Positions 25,334 to 35,264 of a DNA stretch of 41,171 bases are shown here, piece after piece. The translations under genes and the position numbers were made by a program. The stretch is from Paenibacillus dendritiformis (GTDB lineage: Bacteria > Bacillota > Bacilli > Paenibacillales > Paenibacillaceae): NCBI RefSeq assembly GCF_015845845.1, contig NZ_LDIG01000112.1:1-41171 (forward strand). Reading direction: 5' to 3'. Positions within the stretch are counted from its first letter, which is position 1; the number at the start of each line of letters is the position of its first letter. The notes under the pieces are model-generated. The model was not told where the DNA came from, made no database searches, and was given only the letters and a program-made list of their open reading frames with translations.

Positions 25334-25996
25334 TTAGTCGCGGCTGCAGATGACGAGCAGATAACCGTCCCGAATCGTGATGGTTCCTTCCTCCTCGGCG
25401 AATTGGTTGCTTATCGCGAGCGATTGCCCGATATGCAGCGTGGCATCTGTTAGAGGATAAGCGAAGCCTTTGAGCGTAATGCCGGTGACCGTCATGCTGA
25501 GCGGGAGCAGCGATATATAAGGGTAGGGCTGCCGGGGGAGAGTCAACTTGGAATTGGTGAGCCGGATAATATTGTGACCATCGATAATTTGGCATGGTAT
25601 GCCCTGGTCTAGTCCGACCCGCAGCAGATGGATATTGCCGAGCGTATGATCCAGTCTGGTGCCGGTTGCGCCCAGCAGCGTAATCTGGGCGGGTTTCCAC
25701 GCGATTGCCGTATGGAAGGCCAGTTCGGTATCGGTATAATCTTTGTCGATTGCGTCGAAATTTAGATAATGTTTGCTGCAGCTTCGTATCCGGTCCCGTT
25801 CGTCCTCTGTGACGGAATCGAAATCCCCGATCGCCACGTCCGGACAGATTCCATGATTGGCCAAAGTCAATGCGCCCCGATCTGCGCCGATCACGACATC
25901 CGCCTCATTACATACGGAGAGCAGGGAGGCATAGAGGATCCCGCCGGCGCAAATAACGACATGCCGAGGGTGGGGAACAGGGGGAGCTATGTACAT
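25334..25996 (-). CDS. thiN: Thiamine pyrophosphokinase
   Basis: ThiN converts thiamine and ATP directly to thiamine pyrophosphate in the cytosol. The 220-residue length is normal. Family motifs are seen in order: GADRGALTLANHGICPDVAIGDFDSV (first half), KDYTDTELAF, and GATGTRLDHTLGNIHLL, with the C-terminal thiamine-binding barrel after. An AAAGGAAGG site precedes the start on the minus strand. No thi-box riboswitch is visible upstream. TPP is a cofactor of PdhA further along the window, but the two are separate units. Confidence 0.95.
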   Translation of the reverse strand: MYIAPPVPHPRHVVICAGGILYASLLSVCNEADVVIGADRGALTLANHGICPDVAIGDFDSVTEDERDRIRSCSKHYLNFDAIDKDYTDTELAFHTAIAWKPAQITLLGATGTRLDHTLGNIHLLRVGLDQGIPCQIIDGHNIIRLTNSKLTLPRQPYPYISLLPLSMTVTGITLKGFAYPLTDATLHIGQSLAISNQFAEEEGTITIRDGYLLVICSRD

Positions 25997-26121
25997 GGTT
26001 ATCCTTCCTTTATAAGACTTTCCAGCGCTGAAAGTCCCGAATGATAGATAATGTGTGCGTTCTAAGTATATCCGATTGTCGCCGTGAGACCAATCCCTAA
26101 CGGACTTCCTGGAACCCGGGC

Positions 26122-26150
26122 TTGTTATTTGTTGTCGAGATAGGTATATT
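26122..26150 (+). promoter_or_regulatory. Promoter of the phosphatase gene
   Basis: TTGTTA (26122-26127), 17 bases, TATATT (26145-26150), about 50 bases before the start codon. Confidence 0.65.
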
Positions 26151-26200
26151 TACAGGTGAAGAGCCCTAACCCAACCGAAGCTGAAAGGAGGTGCACCGCA

Positions 26201-26698
26201 GTGGTGAACGTATTGTTCGTCTGTCTCGGCAACATTTGCCGTTCACCGATGGCAGAGGCGCTATTTCGACATGAGGTGAAGCGAGCGGGTCTGGAGCACG
26301 CGATTGCCGTCGATTCCGCAGGTACGGGAGATTGGCATATCGGCCAGCCGCCTCACCAAGGCACGCGAGCGATACTGGATGAGCGCCGCGTTTCATATGA
26401 AGGCATGCTGGGCAGACAAGTAAGACCTGATGATTTCAATGAGTTTACATATATTGTATGCATGGACAGAAGCAATGAACAGAATATATTGGCTTGGGAA
26501 GGGGCCGAAGCAAGACAGGCGCAAGTGATGCGCTTTATGACGCTGCTCCCGGAGGAACAGGCTGAAGATGTGCCTGATCCGTACTATACCGGGAATTTTG
26601 ATGAAGTATACCGGCTGATTCAGGCGGGCTGCGTCCGGCTGCTGGACAAGATCGTTCAGGAGCAGGGTCTGGATCATGGCCAATCGACACAAAAGTAG
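26201..26698 (+). CDS. Low-molecular-weight protein-tyrosine phosphatase
   Basis: A 165-residue cytosolic phosphatase. The catalytic loop is Cys8-LGNI-Cys-Arg14 in VCLGNICRSPMAEA, and the general acid is in VPDPYY near residue 110. It resembles YfkJ of B. subtilis rather than the arsenate reductase branch. I chose GTG 26201, nine bases after AAAGGAGG (26184-26191); an in-frame ATG at 26156 lies upstream of that site, at the promoter end, and is not homologous. Substrates are probably phosphotyrosine or phosphoarginine proteins; the sequence does not decide this. Confidence 0.92.
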   Translation: MVNVLFVCLGNICRSPMAEALFRHEVKRAGLEHAIAVDSAGTGDWHIGQPPHQGTRAILDERRVSYEGMLGRQVRPDDFNEFTYIVCMDRSNEQNILAWEGAEARQAQVMRFMTLLPEEQAEDVPDPYYTGNFDEVYRLIQAGCVRLLDKIVQEQGLDHGQSTQK

Positions 26699-26731
26699 TG
26701 ACATACCGTTCTGTATGCCACTACTTTTTTA
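26692..26731 (+). terminator. Terminator of the phosphatase gene, probably bidirectional
   Basis: AAGTAGTG/CACTACTT plus inner CATAC/GTATG form a long hairpin just at the stop codon, followed by T6. On the other strand the same hairpin is followed by TTTTG, so it may also serve the convergent esterase gene. Confidence 0.85.
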
Positions 26732-26764
26732 GGTGTTCTTTTTTAACGATACACGCCAAGGGGG

Positions 26765-27493
26765 CTATTCGAGGAAAAAGCGGAGCGCATCCGGGATATG
26801 CTGCTGCCAGAAGCCCCACTGATGCTGGCCGTCATGCTCGCTGTACTGGATATGGGCGCCTCTGTCCTCCAGAAGCTGCTTCGCCGACCGGTTCAAGGCA
26901 ACAAAGTCGAACACGCCCCGATCCGTCTTGAAAGCGGTCTCCTGCAATCCGACGATCATGAACAAATGCAGCCAGGACAGGTCCGACTCTCGGGCAATCA
27001 ACTCCTGCGAATAGGGATAGTACGCACCCGACAGCGAGATGACCTGACGGAAGCGTTCCGGATGGCGAAGCGCCAGATGTAGGGAGACCGTTCCGCCCAG
27101 CGAGTCGCCCGCCAAGACGGTCTCGGTCCAATCGGTCCGTACCGGATAATGCTGCTCGATGAAGGGAACAATTTCTTCGACGAACGCACGGGTATATGAT
27201 TCAAAACGTTCTCCGTCCGGGGAATATTCAGATGTACGTATTTTTTTGTCCACGTCTACGCCGACGATAATGAAAGGCTCCATGTCCTCTTCAATAATGA
27301 GTTTGTTCGCATAGGTCGCGATGCGGCCGAAGTTGAAGAAATCTTCGCCATCCTGACAGTAGACGACCGGATAGCTCAGCATCTCCTGGTAGCCTGGCGG
27401 CAGGTACACGCGAACATGGCGATCGGCGCTCAGCAGGCTGCTTGGGATGACATGCTTGTGGATCGTGCGTTTGAGAATGGATGAATCGGACAT
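26765..27493 (-). CDS. Alpha/beta hydrolase, esterase-D / Fes-like
   Basis: A 242-residue cytosolic esterase. The nucleophile elbow is GDSLGG, the oxyanion-side motif is YPVVYCQDGEDFF, and the catalytic His is in HDGQHQWGFWQQHIPDALRFF. This matches the esterase-D/enterochelin-esterase-like family; the substrate is unknown. I chose the ATG whose 5' end is 27493, since AAGGCGGTG lies six bases upstream on the minus strand; an earlier ATG at 27514 would include that site within the coding region. Confidence 0.85.
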   Translation of the reverse strand: MSDSSILKRTIHKHVIPSSLLSADRHVRVYLPPGYQEMLSYPVVYCQDGEDFFNFGRIATYANKLIIEEDMEPFIIVGVDVDKKIRTSEYSPDGERFESYTRAFVEEIVPFIEQHYPVRTDWTETVLAGDSLGGTVSLHLALRHPERFRQVISLSGAYYPYSQELIARESDLSWLHLFMIVGLQETAFKTDRGVFDFVALNRSAKQLLEDRGAHIQYSEHDGQHQWGFWQQHIPDALRFFLE

Positions 27494-27650
27494 CGTTAAC
27501 ACCGCCTTGTGCAAAATTTAGCTTTTATTGGTGAATAATAGCTCTGATTGGCCAAAATGTACGAATAGAAATACAGCGATCCGCTCGCTGAGGAAATAGA
27601 CGTCACGTCCCTAAGGCAAAGGACCGCCTTGTGCTTGAGTTCACAATTTT

Positions 27651-28878
<1,228 letters not shown>

Positions 28879-29004
28879 ATAGCAGAACGACATTGAACCG
28901 GATAAGCAGACAAGACATCCGGATATCGATAGAAGTCAGTAGCGCATGACCATGCGAACCAGACCGAATCAGGCAGTGTGATAACGTAAGGAGGATACGA
29001 TGCA

Positions 29005-29982
29005 ATGGCACAAATGAATATGAAAGAAGCAATTCGCGACGCAATGCGCGTAGAATTGAAGCGGGATCCGAACGTGTTGGTATTTGGGGAAGACGTCGGC
29101 CATGTCGGCGGCGTGTTCCGTGCAACGGAAGGTCTGCAAAAAGAGTTTGGCGACGAGCGTGTCTTCGATACGCCGCTGGCAGAGTCCGCAATCGGCGGGA
29201 TGGCTGTCGGTCTCGGCATCCAAGGCTTCCGCCCTATCGCGGAAATTCAGTTCGTCGGCTTCATCTATGAAGCTCTTGACCAAATCTGCGTTCAAGCGGC
29301 GCGCATGCGCTACCGCTCCGGCGGACGCTACAACGCGCCAATCGTATTCCGTACGCCGTTCGGCGGCGGGGTAAAAGCGGCTGAACTGCATACGGACTCG
29401 CTGGAAGGCTTGCTCGTGCAAACACCTGGCATTAAAGTGGTCATTCCTTCGAATCCATATGATGCGAAAGGATTGCTTATCTCCGCGATTCGCGACAACG
29501 ACCCTGTATTCTTCATGGAACACTTGAATCTCTACCATGCTTATCGCGAAGAGGTGCCTGAAGAAGATTACACGGTTCCGCTCGGCGAAGCGAAGGTTGT
29601 CCGCGAAGGCAAGGACGTTACGATCATCGCTTACGGCTTGATGGTTCATACGGCGATGAAAGCGGCGGCTGAACTGGAGAAGGAAGGCATTCAAGCGGAA
29701 GTCATCGACCTGCGTACGCTGATTCCGTTGGATATCGATACAATCGTAGCTTCGATCAAGAAGACGAACCGCGCCATCGTCGTTCAAGAGGCGCAAAAAA
29801 CTTCCGGCGTCGCTGCAGAGGTCATTGCCCAAATCAATGAAAAGGCGATTCTTCATCTGGAAGCGCCAGTGCTGCGCGTAACCGGTCCGGACACGGTATA
29901 TCCGTTTGCCCAAATCGAGGACACTTGGCTGCCAACACCGGCCCGCATCGTAGCTGGCGTCAAAAAAGTATTGGACTTCTAA
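29005..29982 (+). CDS. pdhB: Pyruvate dehydrogenase E1 beta
   Basis: E1 beta (325 residues) forms the heterotetramer with PdhA. Family features seen are [37 protein letters not shown], and the C-terminal [11 protein letters not shown] and [21 protein letters not shown] (28989-28995) precedes the ATG by nine bases. The 126-base spacer after pdhA is longer than others in the operon and shows no clear hairpin terminator. Confidence 0.97.
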   Translation: MAQMNMKEAIRDAMRVELKRDPNVLVFGEDVGHVGGVFRATEGLQKEFGDERVFDTPLAESAIGGMAVGLGIQGFRPIAEIQFVGFIYEALDQICVQAARMRYRSGGRYNAPIVFRTPFGGGVKAAELHTDSLEGLLVQTPGIKVVIPSNPYDAKGLLISAIRDNDPVFFMEHLNLYHAYREEVPEEDYTVPLGEAKVVREGKDVTIIAYGLMVHTAMKAAAELEKEGIQAEVIDLRTLIPLDIDTIVASIKKTNRAIVVQEAQKTSGVAAEVIAQINEKAILHLEAPVLRVTGPDTVYPFAQIEDTWLPTPARIVAGVKKVLDF

Positions 29983-30017
29983 GTTAGAACCGAACAGATT
30001 TGAAGGAGGTTGTTCTT

Positions 30018-31283
30018 GTGGCTAAATTTGAATATCGCTTCCCAGAGCTGGGGGAAGGGCTGCATGAAGGCGAAATTATTAAAATGCACATCAAACCGGG
30101 TGACAAAGTCACCGATGACGACATCATCATGGAAGTACAGAACGATAAAGCCGTCGTTGAAGTGCCTTGTCCGGTAAACGGTACGGTGCTGGAAGTGCTG
30201 GCGAAGGATGGCCAAGTATGCCATATGGGCGAAGTCGTGGCTATCATCGACGCAGAAGGGGATATTCCGGAACAAGCGGAGCCGGCCGAAGAGGCGAAAG
30301 AAGAACCTGCAGCAGCACCTGCAGCGGAAGCTCCAAAAGCGGAAGGCACGGCTGCGGCGCCTAACCACGAAGTGCTGGCTACGCCAAGCGTGCGCAAGCT
30401 GGCGCGCGAATTGGGCGTGAACATCGGCGAAGTGCCTCCAACCGGCAAAAACGGCAAAGTTACGCGCGAAGATGTGGAAGCATTCGCCAACGGCGGAGCG
30501 CCTGCCGCGAAGGCAGAAGCGCCACAAGCCGCTGCCGAAGCGAAAGCAGCGCCTGCCGCTCCAGCAGCTACCGGCCGCGAAGCCGAAGAAGAGCGCGTGC
30601 CGTTCAAGGGCATCCGCAAAGCCATCTCTAATGCGATGGTCAAATCGGCTTACACGGCGCCGCATGTTACGATCATGGACGAAGTGGACGTTACGGAGCT
30701 GGTTGCATTCCGTACCCGCTTGAAGCCGATGATGGAGAAGAAAGGCACGAAAGTAACCTACCTTCCGTTCATCGTCAAAGCGCTCGTTGCGGCTTGCCGT
30801 CAATTCCCGGCCATGAACGCGATGATCGACGAAGCGAACAACGAGATCGTGTACAAAAAGTACTACAACATCGGTATCGCAACCGACACAGACAACGGTC
30901 TGATCGTTCCGGTTATCAATGATGCGGATCGCCGCAGCATCTGGATGATCGCCGACAGCATCAAGGATCTGGCTGCCCGCGGACGCGAAGGCAAGCTCGG
31001 CCCGAACGAATTGAAAGGCAGCACGATCACGATTACGAACATCGGATCCGCAGGCGGCATGTTCTTCACTCCAATCATCAACTTCCCGGAAGTTGCGATT
31101 TTGGGTACCGGCCGCATTACGGAAAAACCAGTCGTGAAGAACGGCGAAATCGTGGCAGCGCCAGTAATGGCATTGTCTCTCAGCTTCGACCACCGTCTCA
31201 TCGACGGCGCAACGGCACAAAACTTTATGAACTATATCAAGCAGCTGCTTGCTAATCCAGAGCTGCTTGTCATGGAGGTGTAA
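30018..31283 (+). CDS. pdhC: Dihydrolipoamide acetyltransferase E2
   Basis: The E2 core (421 residues) carries one lipoyl domain with the target Lys44 in [11 protein letters not shown], a peripheral-subunit-binding domain ([20 protein letters not shown]) between Ala/Pro/Glu linkers, and a catalytic domain ending in [17 protein letters not shown]. It moves acetyl groups to CoA. I chose GTG 30018, eight bases after AAGGAGG (30003-30009). Confidence 0.97.
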   Translation: MAKFEYRFPELGEGLHEGEIIKMHIKPGDKVTDDDIIMEVQNDKAVVEVPCPVNGTVLEVLAKDGQVCHMGEVVAIIDAEGDIPEQAEPAEEAKEEPAAAPAAEAPKAEGTAAAPNHEVLATPSVRKLARELGVNIGEVPPTGKNGKVTREDVEAFANGGAPAAKAEAPQAAAEAKAAPAAPAATGREAEEERVPFKGIRKAISNAMVKSAYTAPHVTIMDEVDVTELVAFRTRLKPMMEKKGTKVTYLPFIVKALVAACRQFPAMNAMIDEANNEIVYKKYYNIGIATDTDNGLIVPVINDADRRSIWMIADSIKDLAARGREGKLGPNELKGSTITITNIGSAGGMFFTPIINFPEVAILGTGRITEKPVVKNGEIVAAPVMALSLSFDHRLIDGATAQNFMNYIKQLLANPELLVMEV

Positions 31284-31289
31284 CCGGAC

Positions 31290-32708
31290 ATGGTAGTAGG
31301 AGACGCATCTTTGAACATTGATACTCTGGTTATTGGAGCAGGCCCGGGCGGTTATGTGGCAGCGATTCGCGCTGCCCAGCTCGGTCAAAGCGTGCTTATC
31401 GTAGATAAATCGGCTGTCGGCGGCGTATGTCTGAACCGCGGCTGTATTCCTTCCAAGGCATTGATCAGCGCAGCGCATCAATATGAAGTGACTCAGCATG
31501 CTTCCGCCATCGGCATCACGGCTGAAAATGTAAAAGTCGACTTCAAAAAAGTTCAAGAATTCAAGGGCGGCGTCGTGAAAAAGCTGACCGGCGGGGTTGG
31601 CGCGCTGCTGAAAGCTAATAAAGTTCAAGTATTCAACGGCGAGTGCATGTTCATCAACGAAAATGAAGCGCGCGTATTCAACGATCAAGAAGCGCCTCGC
31701 TACAAATTCAAGAACTGCATCATCGCAACGGGCTCCCGTCCAATCGAATTGAAGGCATTCCCGTTCGGCGGACGCATTTTGTCCTCGACGGAAGCTCTGG
31801 AGCTGCAAGAAATTCCGAAGTCGATGATCGTCATCGGCGGCGGTTACATCGGCGCGGAGCTCGGCCAAATGTACTCCAAGTTCGGCACGAAAGTCACGAT
31901 TATCGAGGGCGCGGACATGGTGCTGCCAGGCTTCGATAAAGATATGACGCAGCTTGTCGCGAAAAACATGAAGAAATCCAACGTGGAAATCTTCACGGGC
32001 GCGAAAGCGGAGAGCGCTACGCAAACCGATAAAGACGTTACCGTCAAATTCACGGTCAAAGGCGAAACCAAAGAAGTTACTGCAGAATACCTGCTCGTAA
32101 CGGTTGGCCGCCGTCCGAACACCGATGGCGAGCTTGGCCTCGATATGATCGGCGTCAAAATGACCGACCGCGGCCTGGTGGAAGTCGATCACCAAGGACG
32201 CACCAGCATTCCTCACATCTTCGCCATTGGCGATATCGTTGCCGGTCCAGCTCTGGCGCATAAAGCTTCTTACGAAGGCAAGGTTGCGGCGGAAGCCATC
32301 GCGGGCATGCCTAGCGTTGTCGACTACAAGTGCATCCCGGCCGTATGCTTCACCGATCCGGAGTGCGCAAGCGTAGGCTTGTCTGAAGCGGAAGCGAAGG
32401 AAAAAGGCCACAACGTCAAAGCCGGCAAGTTCCCTTATGCGGCCAACGGACGCGCGCTGTCCCTCGGCGGCAACGCGGAAGGCTTCGTCAAGATTGTGGC
32501 TGACGCGGAAACCGGCGTCGTGCTCGGTTCCCAAATCGTCGGCGCGGAAGCGTCCAACCTGATCGCGGAAATGGGCTTGGCGGTAGAAATGGCGGCAACG
32601 CTGGAAGACCTGGCGCTGACGATCCATGCTCACCCAACGCTTGGCGAAATCGTGATGGAAGCAGCGGAAGTCGTGCTTGGACATCCGATCCATACAGTAG
32701 CGAAGTAA
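31290..32708 (+). CDS. pdhD: Dihydrolipoamide dehydrogenase E3
   Basis: E3 (472 residues) reoxidises the lipoyl group with FAD and NAD. The FAD motif [17 protein letters not shown], the redox pair Cys47/Cys52 in [13 protein letters not shown], the NAD motif [13 protein letters not shown], and the C-terminal HAHPTLGE with the active-site His are all present. GGAGGTG eight bases upstream supports ATG 31290. It may also serve other 2-oxoacid dehydrogenases. It ends the operon. Confidence 0.97.
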   Translation: MVVGDASLNIDTLVIGAGPGGYVAAIRAAQLGQSVLIVDKSAVGGVCLNRGCIPSKALISAAHQYEVTQHASAIGITAENVKVDFKKVQEFKGGVVKKLTGGVGALLKANKVQVFNGECMFINENEARVFNDQEAPRYKFKNCIIATGSRPIELKAFPFGGRILSSTEALELQEIPKSMIVIGGGYIGAELGQMYSKFGTKVTIIEGADMVLPGFDKDMTQLVAKNMKKSNVEIFTGAKAESATQTDKDVTVKFTVKGETKEVTAEYLLVTVGRRPNTDGELGLDMIGVKMTDRGLVEVDHQGRTSIPHIFAIGDIVAGPALAHKASYEGKVAAEAIAGMPSVVDYKCIPAVCFTDPECASVGLSEAEAKEKGHNVKAGKFPYAANGRALSLGGNAEGFVKIVADAETGVVLGSQIVGAEASNLIAEMGLAVEMAATLEDLALTIHAHPTLGEIVMEAAEVVLGHPIHTVAK

Positions 32709-32806
32709 GAGTGACGTTTTCATGTTTTAATCATGCAGTACTCCTGCTCCAGGAGCGTTCTGTATTCTTTCTGTTACGGTTCTATTCGATATGAATTTGC
32801 TTTTTG

Positions 32807-32839
32807 CCCTCGCAGCGCGATGCTGCGGGGGATTTTTTT
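32807..32839 (+). terminator. Terminator of the pdh operon
   Basis: CCCTCGCAGC (32807-32816) pairs with GCTGCGGGGG (32822-32831, one G-T pair) around a five-base loop, followed by A and seven T. It also marks the edge where base composition changes from GC-rich to AT-rich. Confidence 0.92.
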
Positions 32840-32841
32840 GC

Positions 32842-33260
32842 GAACTTCTTATAAATATTCACCAATGATCAAGAAATGTGTTTGAACAAAAAAGTAAATC
32901 CATATATATGGTTGACTTTTACATATGTATCTCCATATAATGAAGTCAAACAGTTTACATACATCAACCAACATTAAATAGAAAAAAATACCAACTTAAT
33001 TTGAGTTTCTAACCTTAGTAGCAAAAAAAGCAATTGCCGGAATCTTCATTCGCTTTGACAAGTTCCTCGAACTGAGTACATTTCATATTTGTTGAAGCGA
33101 TAAAGAACGTTTTACTTCTACTCCTCAGGTCGGCCAAACAAGCACTTCCACGTTTATAACCCCATCTGAATTTTACTTCTCAGAGAACATTTCATGTTAG
33201 GATGGCCGAATACAGAACTACTTTTCTTGGCATTTGTATCCTAAAATTGAAAAAAACAAA
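32842..33260. other. AT-rich intergenic start of the island
   Basis: This 420-base stretch has no gene that I can support on the plus strand. It contains a strong promoter (32912-32941). On the minus strand a frame is open from about 33180 down to a stop at 33015, with its only ATG at 33086. That would give a 23-residue peptide ending CFFCY, but it has no ribosome binding site, so it may be a decayed gene fragment. Confidence 0.4.
32912..32941 (+). promoter_or_regulatory. Strong sigma-A promoter at the island edge
   Basis: TTGACT (32912-32917), 18 bases, perfect TATAAT (32936-32941). It points toward the RiPP precursor, about 440 bases away. It may drive the whole island with a long leader, or a separate small RNA. 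Confidence 0.7.
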
Positions 33261-33356
33261 AGTCCAGTCCAATTTTATTGTTAGTATATGAGAAATGTAA
33301 AGTTGTGAAGGCATGATATTTATACAAAAGGACTGGAAAAGACTCAAATTGCCTTC
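33261..33356 (+). promoter_or_regulatory. Predicted pseudoknot leader, copy B
   Basis: AGTCCAGTCC (33261-33270) can pair with GGACTGG (33330-33336) and GACT (33341-33344). GAAGGCA (33307-33313) pairs with TGCCTTC (33350-33356). The interleaved order makes a pseudoknot. The last strand contains CCTTC, which could instead pair with GGAGG (33372-33376) of the precursor's ribosome binding site using one G-U pair. This gives two exclusive states, site free or blocked. The same stems occur at 159-256. No known riboswitch class was matched. Confidence 0.6.
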
Positions 33357-33383
33357 AAGAACATGTATTGAGGAGGTGTTAAT

Positions 33384-33458
33384 ATGAAGTATGTAGCTCC
33401 AAAGGCTGTTGAAATCAAGTTGCCTGCTGCTTTAGCTGTTGAGTCACTTCCTTATTAA
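33384..33458 (+). CDS. 24-residue RiPP-type precursor peptide
   Basis: A very short gene with an excellent ribosome binding site, AGGAGGTG (33371-33378), five bases before the ATG. The peptide starts MKYVAPKAVEIK and ends LPAALAVESLPY. It has no Cys, so it cannot be a lanthipeptide or sactipeptide of the usual kind. Tyr is the last residue, as in the mycofactocin precursor, and the length resembles PqqA. It stands directly upstream of a terminator and of protease, exporter, PqqD and radical SAM genes, which is the reason for calling it a precursor. The modified residues are unknown; Glu, Pro and Tyr near the C-terminus are the natural candidates. Confidence 0.75.
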   Translation: MKYVAPKAVEIKLPAALAVESLPY

Positions 33459-33479
33459 GAATGAGAAAGAGGGAGATAT

Positions 33480-33513
33480 GTGTGATGGTTAAATTCCGTC
33501 ACACTATCTTTTT
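33480..33513 (+). terminator. Terminator just after the precursor gene
   Basis: GTGTGATGG (33480-33488) pairs with CCGTCACAC (33496-33504, one G-T pair) around a seven-base loop, followed by TATCTTTTT. It begins 22 bases after the precursor stop. A leaky terminator here would make far more precursor mRNA than enzyme mRNA, as in many bacteriocin loci. Confidence 0.75.
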
Positions 33514-33535
33514 ATGCTGCAGGAAAGGTGTAAAT

Positions 33536-34279
33536 ATGAGTCAAAGCATGAGTAAAAATGAAAATGCATTATGGTCTAGTTCATTATTTCTTGCAATATT
33601 AGGCTACTTTCTGGATATAAGTTATTTATATTTTTTGATTTATTGGATTGTATCTTTGCTGTGTGTGGGAAATGCAAAAAGGCTCTATTCCGAAAAATAT
33701 CATCACATCAGTACCATTGTTAGAAGGTCTCTCTATATTATCCCTTATTTAATACCCGTAATTGGAAATATAAAATTTACATTTTCACTCAGCACTATAA
33801 TTTGGACTTTACTCGGGTTAATTATAGGTTTTTTGTTTGTTGCCCCCAATATAAGTAATTGGCGGATAGCGTTATCTTATGACTATTTAGTTATGACATG
33901 TAGTCAAGGGAAGTTTTATTACATAATGGGTATTTATACTGTGGTAGGAGGAGCAATAGCAGAAGAGCTGTTTTTTAGGTATTTTTTTCTTTCTTTGTTT
34001 GAGACGAGTTTCCTCCCAATCATTATTTTAAATATCATACTTAGTTCTTTATTGTTTATGCTCGCCCATCTTGGCACAAAATGGGCCGATGGTTTTAGTA
34101 ATTTCGACATCGCTGTACAACTCCTTTTTGGGCTAATATCGGCTTTATTGTTTATTTTCTCAGGATCGATAATTCCATCAATAGTGGCTCATTTAACATA
34201 TAACTCTCCTCAAATCATTCAAAATATAAGAAAATTGTTCATTGTTTCTTTGGAACCCCAAAATTATAACCAGGAGTAA
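33536..34279 (+). CDS. CPBP-family intramembrane metalloprotease
   Basis: A 247-residue polytopic membrane protein with about six to eight hydrophobic segments. The CPBP (CAAX/bacteriocin-processing) motifs are visible: EELFFR (EExxxR), a His in LFMLAHLG, and HLTYN (HxxxN). In peptide loci such proteins cut precursors or give self-immunity. I chose ATG 33536, five bases after AGGAAAGGTG; the frame is open back to 33461 but passes through the terminator stem. Base composition is AT-rich like the rest of the island. It is six bases from the ABC ATPase gene. Confidence 0.85.
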   Translation: MSQSMSKNENALWSSSLFLAILGYFLDISYLYFLIYWIVSLLCVGNAKRLYSEKYHHISTIVRRSLYIIPYLIPVIGNIKFTFSLSTIIWTLLGLIIGFLFVAPNISNWRIALSYDYLVMTCSQGKFYYIMGIYTVVGGAIAEELFFRYFFLSLFETSFLPIIILNIILSSLLFMLAHLGTKWADGFSNFDIAVQLLFGLISALLFIFSGSIIPSIVAHLTYNSPQIIQNIRKLFIVSLEPQNYNQE

Positions 34280-34285
34280 GTCTAA

Positions 34286-35260
34286 ATGGATGACAAAGTA
34301 ATTGAAGTGAAAAACTTAGTAAGAGATTTTTCTTCAACCCATGGTTTCTTCCTTAAAAGATCCAAAAAAATAATAAGGGCCGTGGATTCAATCTCATTTC
34401 ATGTAAAAAAAGGTGAAATATTCGGTCTTTTAGGCCCTAATGGTGCTGGAAAAACAACAACAATCAAGATTTTAACGACTTTATTGGCCCCAACATCCGG
34501 GGAAGCCAAGGTATTAGGGTTTCATTCGTTTGGTGAAGAGAAGTTTTTAAGGCCGCATATCAATTTTGTATACGGCGGGGAGCGTAATCTTTATTGGAGA
34601 ATTACCGGAAGAGAAAATCTGGAATATTTTTCGGATCTTTATAAAATCGATAAAAAGACTAGAAATAAAAGAATACCAGCGCTGCTTGAACTCGTTAATC
34701 TATCTGACAGGGCGGATGAAAGAGTTGAAACATATTCTAAAGGGATGAAGCAAAGGCTGCAAATTGCAAGGGGGCTAGTAAATGACCCTGATATTTTATT
34801 TTTGGATGAACCATCTATAGGCTTAGATCCAGTAGGAGCAAGGGAGTTAAGAGAAATTATCCGGAATTTAGCCGGATTAGGGAAAACAGTTGTGATAACC
34901 ACACATTACATGTATGAAGCAGACGAATTATGCGATCGCATTGCAATTATTAACAAAGGACGTCTCATAACTCTGGATACTCCGCAGAACTTGAAAAAAA
35001 CGATGGAATCGTTGGCCGTTATTGAGGTTACTGTGGAAATTCTTTTAAAAGAAAAAATTGAGATTCTTAAAAACATATCTAATGTCTCGCATGTAACGAC
35101 TAAAGCTTCAGAACAGGCAGAGATAATTGAAATTCAATGTAGAGAACCATATAAAGTTATGGGTGAAATCATTAAGTTGTTCGAAGAAGATAAAATATTA
35201 AATATGATCACAAGAGAAACTACTCTAGAAGATGTATATGTTAAATACGTAGGTGGTTGA
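34286..35260 (+). CDS. ABC-2 type exporter, ATP-binding subunit
   Basis: A 324-residue ABC ATPase. Walker A is GPNGAGKTTTIKIL, the signature is YSKGMKQRLQIARG, Walker B is ILFLDEPSIGLDP, and the switch His is in VITTHYMYEADELCD. The roughly 85-residue C-terminal extension after the ATPase is typical of drug or peptide exporters of the DrrA/NatA type. The two genes after it encode the membrane parts, so this is a complete exporter: one ATPase with two permeases. Confidence 0.93.
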   Translation: MDDKVIEVKNLVRDFSSTHGFFLKRSKKIIRAVDSISFHVKKGEIFGLLGPNGAGKTTTIKILTTLLAPTSGEAKVLGFHSFGEEKFLRPHINFVYGGERNLYWRITGRENLEYFSDLYKIDKKTRNKRIPALLELVNLSDRADERVETYSKGMKQRLQIARGLVNDPDILFLDEPSIGLDPVGARELREIIRNLAGLGKTVVITTHYMYEADELCDRIAIINKGRLITLDTPQNLKKTMESLAVIEVTVEILLKEKIEILKNISNVSHVTTKASEQAEIIEIQCREPYKVMGEIIKLFEEDKILNMITRETTLEDVYVKYVGG

Positions 35261-35264
35261 AGCA

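Noticed and set aside
25313-25340. A string resembling the T-box antiterminator (GGACCCGGGTGGCTCCCGC)
   Set aside because: The core differs from the T-box consensus, it would point into the 3' end of the opposite-strand thiN, and no specifier loop or downstream gene fits.
29979-32723. A 914-codon open frame on the minus strand opposite pdhC and pdhD
   Set aside because: It has no ribosome binding site or recognisable domain, and pdhC and pdhD fully explain the region. The lack of stops follows from strong codon bias in highly expressed genes. The same applies to 27709-28893 and 28969-29913 on the minus strand.
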